Source: Uliginosibacterium gangwonense
Lineage (GTDB): Bacteria; Pseudomonadota; Gammaproteobacteria; Burkholderiales; Rhodocyclaceae
NCBI GenBank assembly: GCA_005239635.1
Contig: SBBQ01000040.1
Span: 47,304-111,303, forward strand
DNA length: 64,000 nucleotides
Direction of reading: 5' to 3'
In this document: positions 1-8,805 of the stretch, piece after piece
Numbering within the stretch: the stretch's first letter is position 1
How the letters are laid out: the number at the start of each line of letters is the position of its first letter
Made by a program: the position numbers and the translations under genes
The notes under the pieces: model-generated
What the model was told of the DNA's origin: nothing
Database searches by the model: none
Seen by the model: only the letters and a program-made list of their open reading frames with translations

Positions 1-1284
1 CTAGAAGAAGGCATCGTCAAAGCGGGTAGTTTCAATATTGAGCAAGGCGTTGGTGTACGCGCCATTTCGGGCGAGAAAACGGCGTTTGCCTATTCAGACG
101 AAATTAGTTTCCCCGCGCTGCAGTCTGCTGCACGCGCAACTCGCGCTATTGCAGCCAGTGGCACGCATGATCGAATCCCGCTGAGTTTGGTGTCGGGCCA
201 CCACAATCTGTATTCGCATGCTGATCCGCTTCGTTCTTTGCCCGATACCGCCAAGATTGCATTACTACAGCGTCTTGAAGGTTTTGCGCGCGCGTTGGAT
301 CCACGTGTTACGCAAGTAATGGCTTCTGTGGCGGGCTCTTGGGAAGTGGTGTTGGTGGCCCGCAGTGACGGACATATGGCGGCGGATGTGCGCCCGCTGG
401 TGCGTGTTTCTGTTTCCGTCATCATGGAGCAGGGCGTGCACCGCGAGCAGGGTTCTGCGGGTGGTGGCGGCCGATTTGATTACGCCTACTTTACCGATGA
501 CGTGCTGCGTGATTACGCAGAAAAAGCCGTGCATCAGGCCAGCGTGAATCTCAAAGCCAAGCCTGCGCCCGCCGGTACCATGACGGTGGTGCTTGGCTCG
601 GGTTGGCCTGGCATCCTGCTGCATGAAGCGGTGGGACATGGTTTAGAAGGCGATTTCAATCGCAAGGGAAGTTCCACTTTTTCGGGCCGCGTGGGGCAAC
701 GCGTGGCGGCACCGGGGGTGACAGTAGTGGACGACGGCACGATGCCGAATCGTCGTGGTTCGTTGTCGGTAGATGACGAGGGTAATACGACGCAACGCAC
801 CGTGTTGATTGAGGACGGTATTCTCAAAGGCTATATGCAAGACAGCATGAACGCTCGACTCATGGGCGTTGCACCGACAGGCAATGGCCGTCGCGAATCA
901 TTTGCGCATTTGCCCTTGCCGCGCATGACCAATACGCTGATGCTTAACGGCGACAAAGATCCGCAAGAAATTATTTCATCAGTTAAAAATGGTTTGTATG
1001 CGGTGAATTTTGGTGGCGGCCAGGTTGATATCACGAGTGGCAAATTCGTGTTCTCCACAGCTGAAGCCTATCTCATCGAAAATGGCAAAATTGGCCGCCC
1101 AGTTAAAGGCGCTACACTGATTGGCAATGGACCGGAAGCGATGATGCGTGTGTCGATGATTGGCAACGACATGGCGCTCGATCCGGGTGTTGGCACGTGT
1201 GGTAAAGAAGGCCAAAGCGTACCCGTGGGTGTGGGTCAGCCGACGCTGCGTATTGATGGCTTAACGGTGGGCGGCACGGCTTAA
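1..1284 (+). CDS. tldD: TldD-type metalloprotease, 5' truncated by window edge
   Basis: TldD works with TldE/PmbA as a cytoplasmic Zn protease that degrades unfolded peptides and processes modified peptides such as microcin B17. The frame is open from base 1, giving 427 codons in the window. Family proteins are about 480 residues, so roughly the first 55 are missing. The metal-binding HEAVGH motif lies at bases 622-639 in the context [17 protein letters not shown], which is diagnostic of the TldD subunit (TldE lacks the HExxxH). The C-terminal part (GxxMxxVx[22 protein letters not shown]) also matches the family. The gene converges on the radical SAM gene after a 116-base gap. Two octamers of the TTGCCAAT family (as ATTGGCAA) lie near the 3' end at 1120 and 1159. 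Identification is firm. Confidence 0.95.
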   Translation, partial: LEEGIVKAGSFNIEQGVGVRAISGEKTAFAYSDEISFPALQSAARATRAIAASGTHDRIPLSLVSGHHNLYSHADPLRSLPDTAKIALLQRLEGFARALDPRVTQVMASVAGSWEVVLVARSDGHMAADVRPLVRVSVSVIMEQGVHREQGSAGGGGRFDYAYFTDDVLRDYAEKAVHQASVNLKAKPAPAGTMTVVLGSGWPGILLHEAVGHGLEGDFNRKGSSTFSGRVGQRVAAPGVTVVDDGTMPNRRGSLSVDDEGNTTQRTVLIEDGILKGYMQDSMNARLMGVAPTGNGRRESFAHLPLPRMTNTLMLNGDKDPQEIISSVKNGLYAVNFGGGQVDITSGKFVFSTAEAYLIENGKIGRPVKGATLIGNGPEAMMRVSMIGNDMALDPGVGTCGKEGQSVPVGVGQPTLRIDGLTVGGTA

Positions 1285-1400
1285 CGCTAAAATTAAATTC
1301 GGTTCCCTTGCGGTTTCCACGTGGTAACAGAAATGACTGTGTTGACGCCGAGTTGAGCGTTAGCGCATTGACGATTGTGTATGTCGATGCGCTGGCCGCT

Positions 1401-2495
1401 TCAAAACAGCTCGGCTTGCGGGTGTGTATCGCGCGGCGGTTTAAATTGGCTGCAGTCCAGTGTTGCCAATCGCTGCCCGACGCCGTATCGTTTGCTTGCC
1501 AATGTAAAGCGCTGTGAAAGTAAGTCCGCAAATGGGCCTTCGCCGCGCATGCGTACTCCAAAGCGGCTGTCATAATCTTTACCGCCGTGCATTTGTTGCA
1601 TCAAACTCATGACATGTGCTGCGCGATCTGGATAGTTGCGCGCCAGCCAGTCTCTAAAAAGTGGTGAAACTTCGCGCGGTAAGCGCAGCAGGATGTAACC
1701 ACCACTTGTTGCCCCGTGTTCAACACTGGCGGCGACAATCGCTTCCAGCTCAGCATCCGTAATCGCAGGTATCACAGGTGCCACTAACACACCAACCGGT
1801 ACGCCTGCTTTTGCCAATCGTTGCATGCTCTGTAATCGACGCTGAGGTTGCGCCGCTCTGGGTTCGAGTTTGCGAGAGAGCGCACCATCCAGCGTGGTGA
1901 TGGAAAACATGACTTGCAACAACCCTGCGCGGCCCATTTCACCGAGTAAATCTAGGTCTCGCTCAATGAGTGAAGACTTGGTTACAAAGCTTACGGGGTG
2001 CCGTGTTTCGTGCAGCACTTCTAAAATTTGGCGGGTGAGCCCTAGCTGTCGTTCAACGGGTTGGTAGGCATCGGTGTTGATGCCGAGCGCAATGGGTTGG
2101 CAAACGTAGTTTGGGTGCGCTAACTCTTTGCGTAAGCAGTTTGCCGCGTCGGGCTTCCAAACAATTTTCGTTTCAAAGTCGAGCCCCGGAGAGAGCCCTA
2201 AATAGGCGTGCCCCGGTCGTGCAAAACAATATGCGCAACCATGCTCGCATCCGCGATAGGGGTTAATAGACAAACGCAGCGGAACATCGGGCGAATCATT
2301 ACGCGTAATGACTGTGCGTGCGTGATCGATGAGTAGTTGCGTGGGGACGGACTGCTCTTCATCGTTTTGCTCAGGGTCGTCACGATTCGGCTGTTGCCAA
2401 CCATCATCTGCTGCTTCACGCTGAAAGCTACTGAAGCGATTGTCGGGATTGGTTTGGCTGGCACGACCACGCAAAGGTTGCGTAAAAACTTTCAT
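1401..2495 (-). CDS. PA0069-family radical SAM protein
   Basis: This is a 364-residue radical SAM enzyme of the PA0069/SplB-like group; its substrate is unknown. The 4Fe-4S motif CxxxCxxC is at residues 83, 87 and 90 in the context INPYRGCEHGCAYCFARP. It is followed by the GLDFETKI segment and a TIM-barrel-like region. The frame stays open for 63 more codons upstream, but those overlap the TauE/SafE gene. I chose the ATG at 2495 because MKVFTQPLRGR is a normal N-terminus for the family. That ATG sits one base after the TauE/SafE stop (TGA-C-ATG), so the two genes are probably co-transcribed and translationally coupled. Three TTGCCAAT octamers lie inside the gene (1463, 1496, 1811). The family call is firm; the reaction is not known. 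Confidence 0.88.
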   Translation of the reverse strand: MKVFTQPLRGRASQTNPDNRFSSFQREAADDGWQQPNRDDPEQNDEEQSVPTQLLIDHARTVITRNDSPDVPLRLSINPYRGCEHGCAYCFARPGHAYLGLSPGLDFETKIVWKPDAANCLRKELAHPNYVCQPIALGINTDAYQPVERQLGLTRQILEVLHETRHPVSFVTKSSLIERDLDLLGEMGRAGLLQVMFSITTLDGALSRKLEPRAAQPQRRLQSMQRLAKAGVPVGVLVAPVIPAITDAELEAIVAASVEHGATSGGYILLRLPREVSPLFRDWLARNYPDRAAHVMSLMQQMHGGKDYDSRFGVRMRGEGPFADLLSQRFTLASKRYGVGQRLATLDCSQFKPPRDTHPQAELF

Positions 2496-2496
2496 G

Positions 2497-3255
2497 TCAG
2501 GCAGTGAGCAACATTTTGCCGCCAGCCACCAACAGCACAAGCGACAAGACTTTGCGAATGACCGGAATGCTGAGTCGTTTGCTGCCCATTTCTGCACCGA
2601 GCCAGCCGCCAGCCGCAGCCGCGATTGCGAGCCATGGCAGGTTGTTTTGCAGCCAATCCAAGGGGATTGGTTTGCCGCTGGCAAACAACCCTAGCAAGCC
2701 TGCAATTGAGTTCACCAAAATAAACAGCGCAGAAATGCCGGAGATTACGCGCGTGGGTGCCCAGCCCATTAACAATAAGAGCGGACTCAGGAAAATGCCG
2801 CCGCCCACTCCGGTGAGACCCGACAGCAGCCCAAGCAGTGCGCCCGCTAAATACAAAACCCAATTTGATGGAGGTTGCGTCTGCTGATCGCGTTGTTGAG
2901 GGTTGCTTTGTATAAACGAACGCCATGCGGCAAAGATCAGCACTAAGCCAATCAAGATTTTGAAAGTGTGATCGGCCACCGACCACAGGCCGCCCAGATA
3001 GGCAAAGGGGATGGAGGTGAGCGCGAGCGGTTGAAAGATCGACCATGAAAATGCGCGTGCCCGAATGAATTTGTACGAGGCAATGCTCGCCACCAAAACG
3101 TTTAGGCAGAGTGCTGCAGGTTTCATGGCTGCGGGCGCAATGCCATACAAGGCCATTGCAGCTAAGTAGCCAGATGCGCCGGCATGCCCGACTGACGCGT
3201 AGAGCAATGCTGCCAATAAAATCAGCAGGCAAAGTAGCGGGTCGTTTGGCAGCAT
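2497..3255 (-). CDS. TauE/SafE-family membrane permease
   Basis: This is a predicted inner-membrane permease of 252 residues, with about eight hydrophobic helices, of the TauE/SafE (sulfite/sulfonate exporter, DUF81) family. The family signatures are the N-terminal YASVGHAGASGYLAAMALYG segment and the mid-protein LSGLTGVGGGIFLSPLLLLMG repeat. The open frame extends to 3333, but I prefer the ATG at 3255. It is preceded by an AAGGA ribosome site and puts the first membrane helix at the N-terminus. The gene lies immediately upstream of the radical SAM gene. The substrate (an organosulfur anion or something else) cannot be told from sequence. Confidence 0.85.
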   Translation of the reverse strand: MLPNDPLLCLLILLAALLYASVGHAGASGYLAAMALYGIAPAAMKPAALCLNVLVASIASYKFIRARAFSWSIFQPLALTSIPFAYLGGLWSVADHTFKILIGLVLIFAAWRSFIQSNPQQRDQQTQPPSNWVLYLAGALLGLLSGLTGVGGGIFLSPLLLLMGWAPTRVISGISALFILVNSIAGLLGLFASGKPIPLDWLQNNLPWLAIAAAAGGWLGAEMGSKRLSIPVIRKVLSLVLLVAGGKMLLTA

Positions 3256-3616
3256 GGGTACGGTGGTTCCTTGTGTTTCTAGCCCTGAGTTAGGCGGGCA
3301 AGGTGATGTATCGTTTGCAAACCATATTGGCAAGTGCGCGTTATACGGCTATTTGCCAATGCCAAGCAAGATCAATGGGGTACGCTTGGCAACATCGCTA
3401 CAGCGCATCGCCTTGCGACTCAATATATGTATGTAAATACAGTCTATCAGTGCAGTTGCCGCGTAGCAAATGAACGTGCTGAACAATCGATTTTTTGATG
3501 TGTGTATCAACATACTGTTTGCGTCGCCGTACTGAAATCTTCGCGTCACCCAGACGACACGGTACTGTCATGTCGTCACACCACCATGTAGGGACATTTC
3601 ATGACAGGGGTTCCGC
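3256..3616. other. Intergenic region between divergent TauE/SafE and GT4 genes
   Basis: This 361-base stretch has no convincing gene. It holds an outward-facing inverted pair of the window-wide octamer (ATTGGCAA at 3326, TTGCCAAT at 3353). It also has a 7-bp inverted repeat, GACGACA at 3553-3559 and TGTCGTC at 3571-3577, about 40 bases upstream of the glycosyltransferase start, which is a reasonable place for an operator. Promoters of both divergent genes should lie here, but I could not assign -35/-10 boxes with confidence. Confidence 0.4.
3326..3360. repeat. Inverted pair of the TTGCCAAT octamer
   Basis: ATTGGCAA at 3326-3333 and TTGCCAAT at 3353-3360 face each other across 19 bases. The pair can form an 8-bp stem. 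It is one of the few intergenic copies of the dispersed octamer family. Confidence 0.7.
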
Positions 3617-4828
3617 ATGCGTGTTTTGATGGTGTCAGACGTGTACTTCCCGCGCGTGAATGGTGTGTCGACTTCGATACAAACTTTTCGACACGCTTTG
3701 TCGTGCTGTGGCGTTGAAGTAACCCTCGTGGCACCGGCATATGAAGCACGCCCCGAGACTGTGCTGCCGGATACAACGTTAGGGCGCATTATGCGCATCT
3801 CGTCACGCCAAGTTCCGCGCGATCCTGAAGATCATCTAATGCGCTGGCGTGATCTGATGGCCTTTAAGAAAACACTCAAGCCGGGTCAGTTTGATGTGGT
3901 GCATATTCAGACTCCATTTCTTGCGCACTACGCCGGCTTAAAGTTTGCGCGCGCGCTAGACGTACCGGCCATTGCCACTTACCACACGTTGTTTGAAGAG
4001 TACCTGCATCATTACGTGCCATTTATTCCCAAAGGCGCGATGCGTGGCTTGGCGCGTCATTTCTCGCGTATGCAATGCAATGCTTTGGATGCGGTGATTG
4101 TGCCGTCGCGTGCAATGCGCGAACGTTTGCTGGCGTATGGTGTAGAAGCGCCGATGCGTGTTTTGCCAACGGGTATGCCCGAAAGTGCGTTTGTAGAAGC
4201 GGACGGGGCGGAATTTAGGCGCAAACATGGCATCGCTCAAGATCGGCCCATAGCCTTGTTCGTAGGGCGTGTCGCACACGAAAAAAATATTGGCTTTCTG
4301 CTGCAAGCACTGCAACAAGCAGTGAAGCAACGTCCAGATATGCTGCTCATTGTTGCGGGTGATGGCCCCGCCCGAGAAGGCCTGCGTGAAGAAGTGATGC
4401 GCATGGGCTTGTCGTCACAGGTCTTGTTTTTGGGTTACTTGGATCGACAAAGTGAATTGCCCGGTTGTTATGCCGCGGCTGACTTGTTTGTTTTTTCATC
4501 GCTCACTGAAACGCAAGGTTTGGTGTTGCTTGAGGCGATGGCTGCTGGCACGCCGGTGTTGGCACTGTCCGAGATGGGCACCAAAGATATTTTGGATGTG
4601 TCGCACAGTGCGTATGTGAGCGAGAACGATGCGACACAGTTTGGTATGACCATGGCGAAGTTACTTTCAGATCGCGAGTCATTGGCAAAACGTGGCGTTC
4701 AAGCGCGTGAAGAAGCACGTCAATGGAGCGATTTGGCAATGGCACATATGCTCGCAGGTCTGTATGCCGATCTGTCCGGGCGAGCATGTGGTAAGCGCCT
4801 TGAAGAGGCGGACCTTCAATTGTCGTAA
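3617..4828 (+). CDS. Glycosyltransferase family 4 protein
   Basis: This is a 403-residue GT-B fold, retaining glycosyltransferase. The N-terminus MRVLMVSDVYFPRVNGVSTSIQTF is typical of bacterial GT4 enzymes that glycosylate diacylglycerol or phosphatidyl-inositol-type lipids (PimB/MgtA-like). The donor domain has FVGRVAHEKNIGFLL, a GDGP loop and the E-x7-E motif in TETQGLVLLEAMAAGTP. The start has a purine-rich AGGGG upstream. It is followed by the phospholipase-C-like gene on the same strand. A second GT4 lies nearby on the other strand next to a PAP2 phosphatase, so a role in envelope glycolipid synthesis is a reasonable inference. Donor and acceptor are not determined. Confidence 0.85.
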   Translation: MRVLMVSDVYFPRVNGVSTSIQTFRHALSCCGVEVTLVAPAYEARPETVLPDTTLGRIMRISSRQVPRDPEDHLMRWRDLMAFKKTLKPGQFDVVHIQTPFLAHYAGLKFARALDVPAIATYHTLFEEYLHHYVPFIPKGAMRGLARHFSRMQCNALDAVIVPSRAMRERLLAYGVEAPMRVLPTGMPESAFVEADGAEFRRKHGIAQDRPIALFVGRVAHEKNIGFLLQALQQAVKQRPDMLLIVAGDGPAREGLREEVMRMGLSSQVLFLGYLDRQSELPGCYAAADLFVFSSLTETQGLVLLEAMAAGTPVLALSEMGTKDILDVSHSAYVSENDATQFGMTMAKLLSDRESLAKRGVQAREEARQWSDLAMAHMLAGLYADLSGRACGKRLEEADLQLS

Positions 4829-4922
4829 AGTCCGGCTGTCATGAAAAATGCACAGCTGCGTCATCAACATGCAGTATCGCCCGGTTAAATTGTGAGCCAG
4901 TCTGGTTACTGGCTCGTGCTGC

Positions 4923-5990
4923 ATGGATCAAGTGGTTTGCCAATTCAGGGTAGGCGGCAGGGTAGGCGGGATTTGCCAATTTAGAGCAATCTCGCTCACT
5001 AGAATCGCTGCGTACATCGTTGAAAAATGCGTTCGGGCCTGTGACATCTCGCATTGCCAATCCAAGGATGGATCCAGTTGCAAGGTTGAGTCACGCCGCT
5101 TCTATCACCGCCTATATTGGGCGCTACCTTTACTGTTGTTCAGTCATGAAGCCTTGGCGTGGGGCTTGTACACACACGTGTATTTCTCGCAGTTGCTCAT
5201 TTGGGCAACACCTTTGGCGGATCCGTCTTTGCGTCGAGTGTTGCGGCGGCTGCCACGCTACTTGATGGCAGGTTCGTGTTTGCCCGATGTTTCGCTGGTG
5301 TCATGGCGAGACAACAGTGCAACACTCACTGCCTCGCACCAATGGGAACAACTCGGCATGCTTATGCGTGCAGCGCGCAGTGATGAGGACATTGCGCTGT
5401 GTTGCGGCTACGCAAGCCATCTTTTAGTCGACGTTGTTGCGCATAATCATTTTGTGCCAACACACGAGCATGTGTGGCTTAAAACCCGCATGGCCACGCA
5501 CGTTGCCTCAGAATGGTCGATGGATCACCACGTTCGTGATCATCTGTTTGCCCGTCCAGGTGATCTGCTATCTGAGACGGCACCGTTTGCGGCAAGTTTG
5601 TTAGGGCGCGCGTTTGAGTGCGAAGAGCAGGTGGCGCATCGCAAACTCAAACAACTTTCAAGGCTTGATACAGCATTGCGTAAAAGCCGCATTCCCGCAG
5701 CGTTATATTCAGTTTGTGCGGCGCTCGACCCAAAGATGAAACAGCGTTTCGATCTTTATCTACGCGATACAGAAAGTTGGTTGCCGCAAATTACGCGTGT
5801 GATGCAGGGCGAGCAGCCCTTGCAAACGGCAGAGGTTGCACCTTTGCTTGCGCACGATGCCATTGCCCAACGTTTGAACTCGTTTTTAGAAACGATTGAG
5901 TATGAAGGTTGCTATCGCAAAGCGTCGCGCCAGTTGCTACACGCAACGCCCTCTCTACCTGAAGAGCTCTTTGAGCATGTTAAGACTTGA
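4923..5990 (+). CDS. Zinc-dependent phospholipase C-like protein
   Basis: This is a 355-codon frame related to the zinc-dependent phospholipase C family (PF00882). The signal-peptide-like segment RRFYHRLYWALPLLLFSHEALA ends at a likely signal peptidase site just before WGLYTH. In the characterised Bacillus cereus enzyme the mature N-terminal Trp is a zinc ligand, so cleavage ALA/W would fit. Further ligand candidates are in LMAGSCLPD, GYASHLLVDVVAHNH and THVASEWSMDHHV. The start is uncertain. The only ATG in frame is 4923, with no good ribosome site, and the first 60 or so residues look non-coding (three octamers, one tandem repeat). A TTG nearer the signal peptide, or a frameshift from ATG 5068 in another frame, is possible. 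It probably acts in the periplasm on phospholipids or related esters. Confidence 0.7.
   Translation: MDQVVCQFRVGGRVGGICQFRAISLTRIAAYIVEKCVRACDISHCQSKDGSSCKVESRRFYHRLYWALPLLLFSHEALAWGLYTHVYFSQLLIWATPLADPSLRRVLRRLPRYLMAGSCLPDVSLVSWRDNSATLTASHQWEQLGMLMRAARSDEDIALCCGYASHLLVDVVAHNHFVPTHEHVWLKTRMATHVASEWSMDHHVRDHLFARPGDLLSETAPFAASLLGRAFECEEQVAHRKLKQLSRLDTALRKSRIPAALYSVCAALDPKMKQRFDLYLRDTESWLPQITRVMQGEQPLQTAEVAPLLAHDAIAQRLNSFLETIEYEGCYRKASRQLLHATPSLPEELFEHVKT
4937..4980. repeat. Two octamers flanking a 12-bp tandem repeat
   Basis: TTGCCAAT occurs at 4937-4944 and again at 4973-4980, in the same orientation. Between them CAGGGTAGGCGG is repeated twice in tandem (about 4945-4969). A third octamer follows at 5054. 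The segment lies in the doubtful N-terminal extension of the next gene and looks more like non-coding DNA. Confidence 0.6.
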
Positions 5991-6045
5991 TGGATGCTTC
6001 GTTTTTTCAACACGATTTGCTGAATGAAACGATAAGCTATATGAC

Positions 6046-6585
6046 TTACATGCCGGCTAAGGCTAGCTTTGCCAATGCAGCGCCAATGCATGCGCCGGCC
6101 AGCACATCACTCGGATAATGTAGGCCCAAGATGGGGCGTGACATCGCGACCAGAATGGCAAACGTGGCGAGCCATGGCGTCAGGATAGGAAAGTGCGCAG
6201 ATGCAATCATCGCAAAGCACACCGCATGTAGTGTGTGGCCAGAGGGAAAGCTAAATTGGTCGAGCGGCGTACTTGAGGCGACAATGTCAGTCACCACTTG
6301 GAAGGGGCGCGGTCGTAAGGTCCTATTTTTGAGCCAGCGGTAGATAACGAGACCCGCCACGCCAGCTACTAGCATTTTAAATGCCGCCATCAATCCAGCA
6401 GTGCCAAATGCGAACGGCAAGGCGAGCATGAGCAAATACCATGCTACGCCATCCCCTAAGCGGCTAAACAGTCGAAATAAATCGCGAAGAGCACGGTAAC
6501 GCGACAATCGATTCCAGCGCACAGCCCAGCGGGCATCCATACTTTGCCAATTGACGGCACGCAGCATTTGATTAGACAAGCGCAT
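6046..6585 (-). CDS. PAP2-family membrane phosphatase
   Basis: This 179-residue integral membrane phosphatase has the three PAP2 motifs in order: KNRTLRPRP (KxxxxxxRP), FPSGHTLH (PSGH, with the catalytic-site His) and SRPILGLHYPSD (SRxxxxxHxxxD). Family members dephosphorylate phosphatidic acid, undecaprenyl pyrophosphate or similar lipid phosphates. Its start overlaps the end of the upstream GT4 gene by 14 bases, so the two form a coupled operon. With the GT4, it could supply or recycle the diacylglycerol or prenyl acceptor; that is inference. Octamers occur at 6069 and 6544. Confidence 0.88.
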   Translation of the reverse strand: MRLSNQMLRAVNWQSMDARWAVRWNRLSRYRALRDLFRLFSRLGDGVAWYLLMLALPFAFGTAGLMAAFKMLVAGVAGLVIYRWLKNRTLRPRPFQVVTDIVASSTPLDQFSFPSGHTLHAVCFAMIASAHFPILTPWLATFAILVAMSRPILGLHYPSDVLAGACIGAALAKLALAGM

Positions 6586-7849
6586 GGCTTTCTCCTGTGC
6601 GTGATGGGTCGAGATGATGTTGAATCACATCTTGAAACGCGTTGATCAAACGTGAGCTGATTTCGCTCCAGTGCAAATCTTGGGTGAGTTGTAATGCATT
6701 GCGTGACAGCGTACTTCGCAGCGCAGCATCTTGTGCCAAATGCACGGCACCACTAATAAAGTCTGCTTCGTTGCCGGGTTCTGTGAGCCACCCCTCTCGT
6801 AGATGTTCAAGCAGTTCAGCGGCAGCGGCAACGTGGTAACTCACTGTTGGTAATCCGCTGGCAAGGGCTTCGGTGAGCACATTGCCAAAGGTTTCTGTCA
6901 GGCTGGGGAAAAGGAATAGATCTCCGCTGGCGTAGTGTGTAGCTAAATCTTCACCGCTGCGCATACCCGCAAAAATCCAGTCTGGATGCTTTGCCTCAAG
7001 TGCTTGTCGCTCTGGACCATCGCCCACCATCACCATGCGGGCACTCGGTTGCACCGCACATATGGCCGCAAAGGCGCGCTCGACGAGGCCTAAATTTTTT
7101 TCGGCGGCCAAACGGCCAACATGGATGACCGCCAGTTCATCACCCAATACGCCCCAGCTGCGACGTAGTGACTCACTGCGCCGCTGCGAGTTAAACAAGT
7201 TTGTATCAACGCCACGCGCTACAACTGCAATCTTTTGAAAGCCATAAGCACGAAGCTCACTTTGCAGTGCCCGAGTTGGCACTAAAGTGAGGTCGGCGCC
7301 GTTATGAAATTTGCGCAAATAGGCAGCAATTGGACGTTTTAACCATGCCATGCCGTAGTGTTTGGTGTAGCTATGAAAATTGGTGTGGAACTCGCTCACC
7401 ACCGGAATGCGCAACTTGCGTGCAGCAGAAATGGCGGACCAGCCGAGTGGGCCTTCTGTGACCACTTGAACAATATCGGGACGACGGCGAGACCAATGTT
7501 TAAGCAGTGCTTGTCGGGCGGGAAGCCCCATTTGCAGGCTGTTGTAACGTGGAATAGGAATGCCTCGCGACAAAATTTGCTCGATTCCTTCTTTCGTTAC
7601 TGCATCATCAAGCCTGGTTTCATGAGTCTGACGGGGGCGAATCAGTTGCACCGAGTGGCCGGCTTTAACCACGCCATCAACCAAGCGTTGAGTGGTCATG
7701 GCAACGCCATTAATTTCGGGTGGATAGGTTTCTGTGACGACAGCGATGCGTAGCGGTGTGTCGTGGCGGGCATATCGACTCAGTTCGGAGTAGATGAGGG
7801 ATTCTCCCAACTTTTCTTTGCGGCTTTCACGGTAATCTTCCTTTTCCAT
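6572..7849 (-). CDS. Glycosyltransferase family 4 protein
   Basis: This is a 425-residue GT4 enzyme, homologous in layout to the one at 3617 (N-terminal IAVVTETYPPEINGVAMTTQRL, then HVGRLAAEKNLGLVERAF, GDGPERQAL and the E-x7-E region TETFGNVLTEALASG). It has a charged N-terminal extension of about 33 residues before the first beta strand. It ends 14 bases inside the PAP2 phosphatase gene, its probable partner. Close relatives are annotated as GDP-mannose-dependent mannosyltransferases or glucuronosyl/glucosyl-diacylglycerol synthases; the sugar cannot be chosen from sequence alone. Confidence 0.87.
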   Translation of the reverse strand: MEKEDYRESRKEKLGESLIYSELSRYARHDTPLRIAVVTETYPPEINGVAMTTQRLVDGVVKAGHSVQLIRPRQTHETRLDDAVTKEGIEQILSRGIPIPRYNSLQMGLPARQALLKHWSRRRPDIVQVVTEGPLGWSAISAARKLRIPVVSEFHTNFHSYTKHYGMAWLKRPIAAYLRKFHNGADLTLVPTRALQSELRAYGFQKIAVVARGVDTNLFNSQRRSESLRRSWGVLGDELAVIHVGRLAAEKNLGLVERAFAAICAVQPSARMVMVGDGPERQALEAKHPDWIFAGMRSGEDLATHYASGDLFLFPSLTETFGNVLTEALASGLPTVSYHVAAAAELLEHLREGWLTEPGNEADFISGAVHLAQDAALRSTLSRNALQLTQDLHWSEISSRLINAFQDVIQHHLDPSRTGESHALV

Positions 7850-8027
7850 GCATCGCAGTTTCCTGCCTGTATGCTAAGAAGACATGACCGTCGAATGATG
7901 TTTTGATGACAAGGCGATGCAGAGCGGTGCTAGCCAGAGTACTTAGAGTAGCCCCGCTGTACAAAATCTGCGCGCAGACAGGCTTGAATCTGGCTATCAT
8001 GCGCGCTGTTCGTGAATAGGTTTTGGT

Positions 8028-8693
8028 ATGGAAGCTGATCCCTCATTGTTGGCGCAGTTGTTGGATGTTGTGCTGCATCTAGACGCTCATCTCTCGTTGC
8101 TGCTAACGCAATACGGTAACTGGGTTTACGCCATTCTGTTTCTCATCGTGTTTTGTGAAACGGGTTTGGTTGTGTGCCCGTTTTTGCCGGGGGACTCCTT
8201 GCTCTTTGTTGCGGGTGCATTGGCGGCTCCGCTGGCAACAGGAGAGTCGGCTGGCCTGCAAATTGAAATTCTGATTCCCGTTTTGTTGGCCGCAGCATGG
8301 CTCGGCAACAATACAAATTATTGGATTGGCCGTCGGGTCGGCCCGAATGTATTTCGTTGGGAGCAGTCGCGCTGGTTTAACCGTGCTGCTTTTGATAAAG
8401 CCCATGCTTTTTATGAAAAGCATGGCGGTAAAACCTTGTTGATTGCCCGTTTCTTGCCCTTGGTGCGTACTTTTGCACCGTTTGTGGCGGGCGTTGCACG
8501 CATGACCTATTCGCGCTTTGTGATGATGGACCTGCTGGGCGGAGCCTGTTGGGTCATCTCACTGACTGTCGCGGGCTATTTGTTTGGCAATATTCCAGTG
8601 ATCCGCAATAATCTGACCGCAATGATTCTTGGCATCATTGCCCTTTCGTTGCTTCCCATATTGATTGTCTGGATTCAATCACGGCGTAAATAG
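8028..8693 (+). CDS. DedA-family membrane protein
   Basis: This 221-residue protein has the DedA (VTT/SNARE-associated) domain: ETGLVVCPFLPGDSLLFVAGALAA near residues 45-70, the KHGGKTLLIARFLPLVRTFAPFVAGVARM segment with conserved arginines, and several membrane helices. DedA proteins act as inner-membrane lipid transporters or flippases (undecaprenyl phosphate, phosphatidylethanolamine) and affect envelope integrity. It lies divergent from the GT4/PAP2 operon, which agrees with a lipid-related neighbourhood. Confidence 0.9.
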   Translation: MEADPSLLAQLLDVVLHLDAHLSLLLTQYGNWVYAILFLIVFCETGLVVCPFLPGDSLLFVAGALAAPLATGESAGLQIEILIPVLLAAAWLGNNTNYWIGRRVGPNVFRWEQSRWFNRAAFDKAHAFYEKHGGKTLLIARFLPLVRTFAPFVAGVARMTYSRFVMMDLLGGACWVISLTVAGYLFGNIPVIRNNLTAMILGIIALSLLPILIVWIQSRRK

Positions 8694-8805
8694 CCCCGTT
8701 TTTTGTTGGCCTTGCTTATGGCCTGCCCCCGCGTTGAGGCGCCTGTGCCGTTGCATGTGGACGTTGAGTTACCGAAAAATGAAACTCGGTATATGATGCG
8801 GTTCC

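Noticed and set aside
265..639. Reverse frames across tldD
   Set aside because: Shadow frames of a firmly identified gene; no family features or ribosome site.
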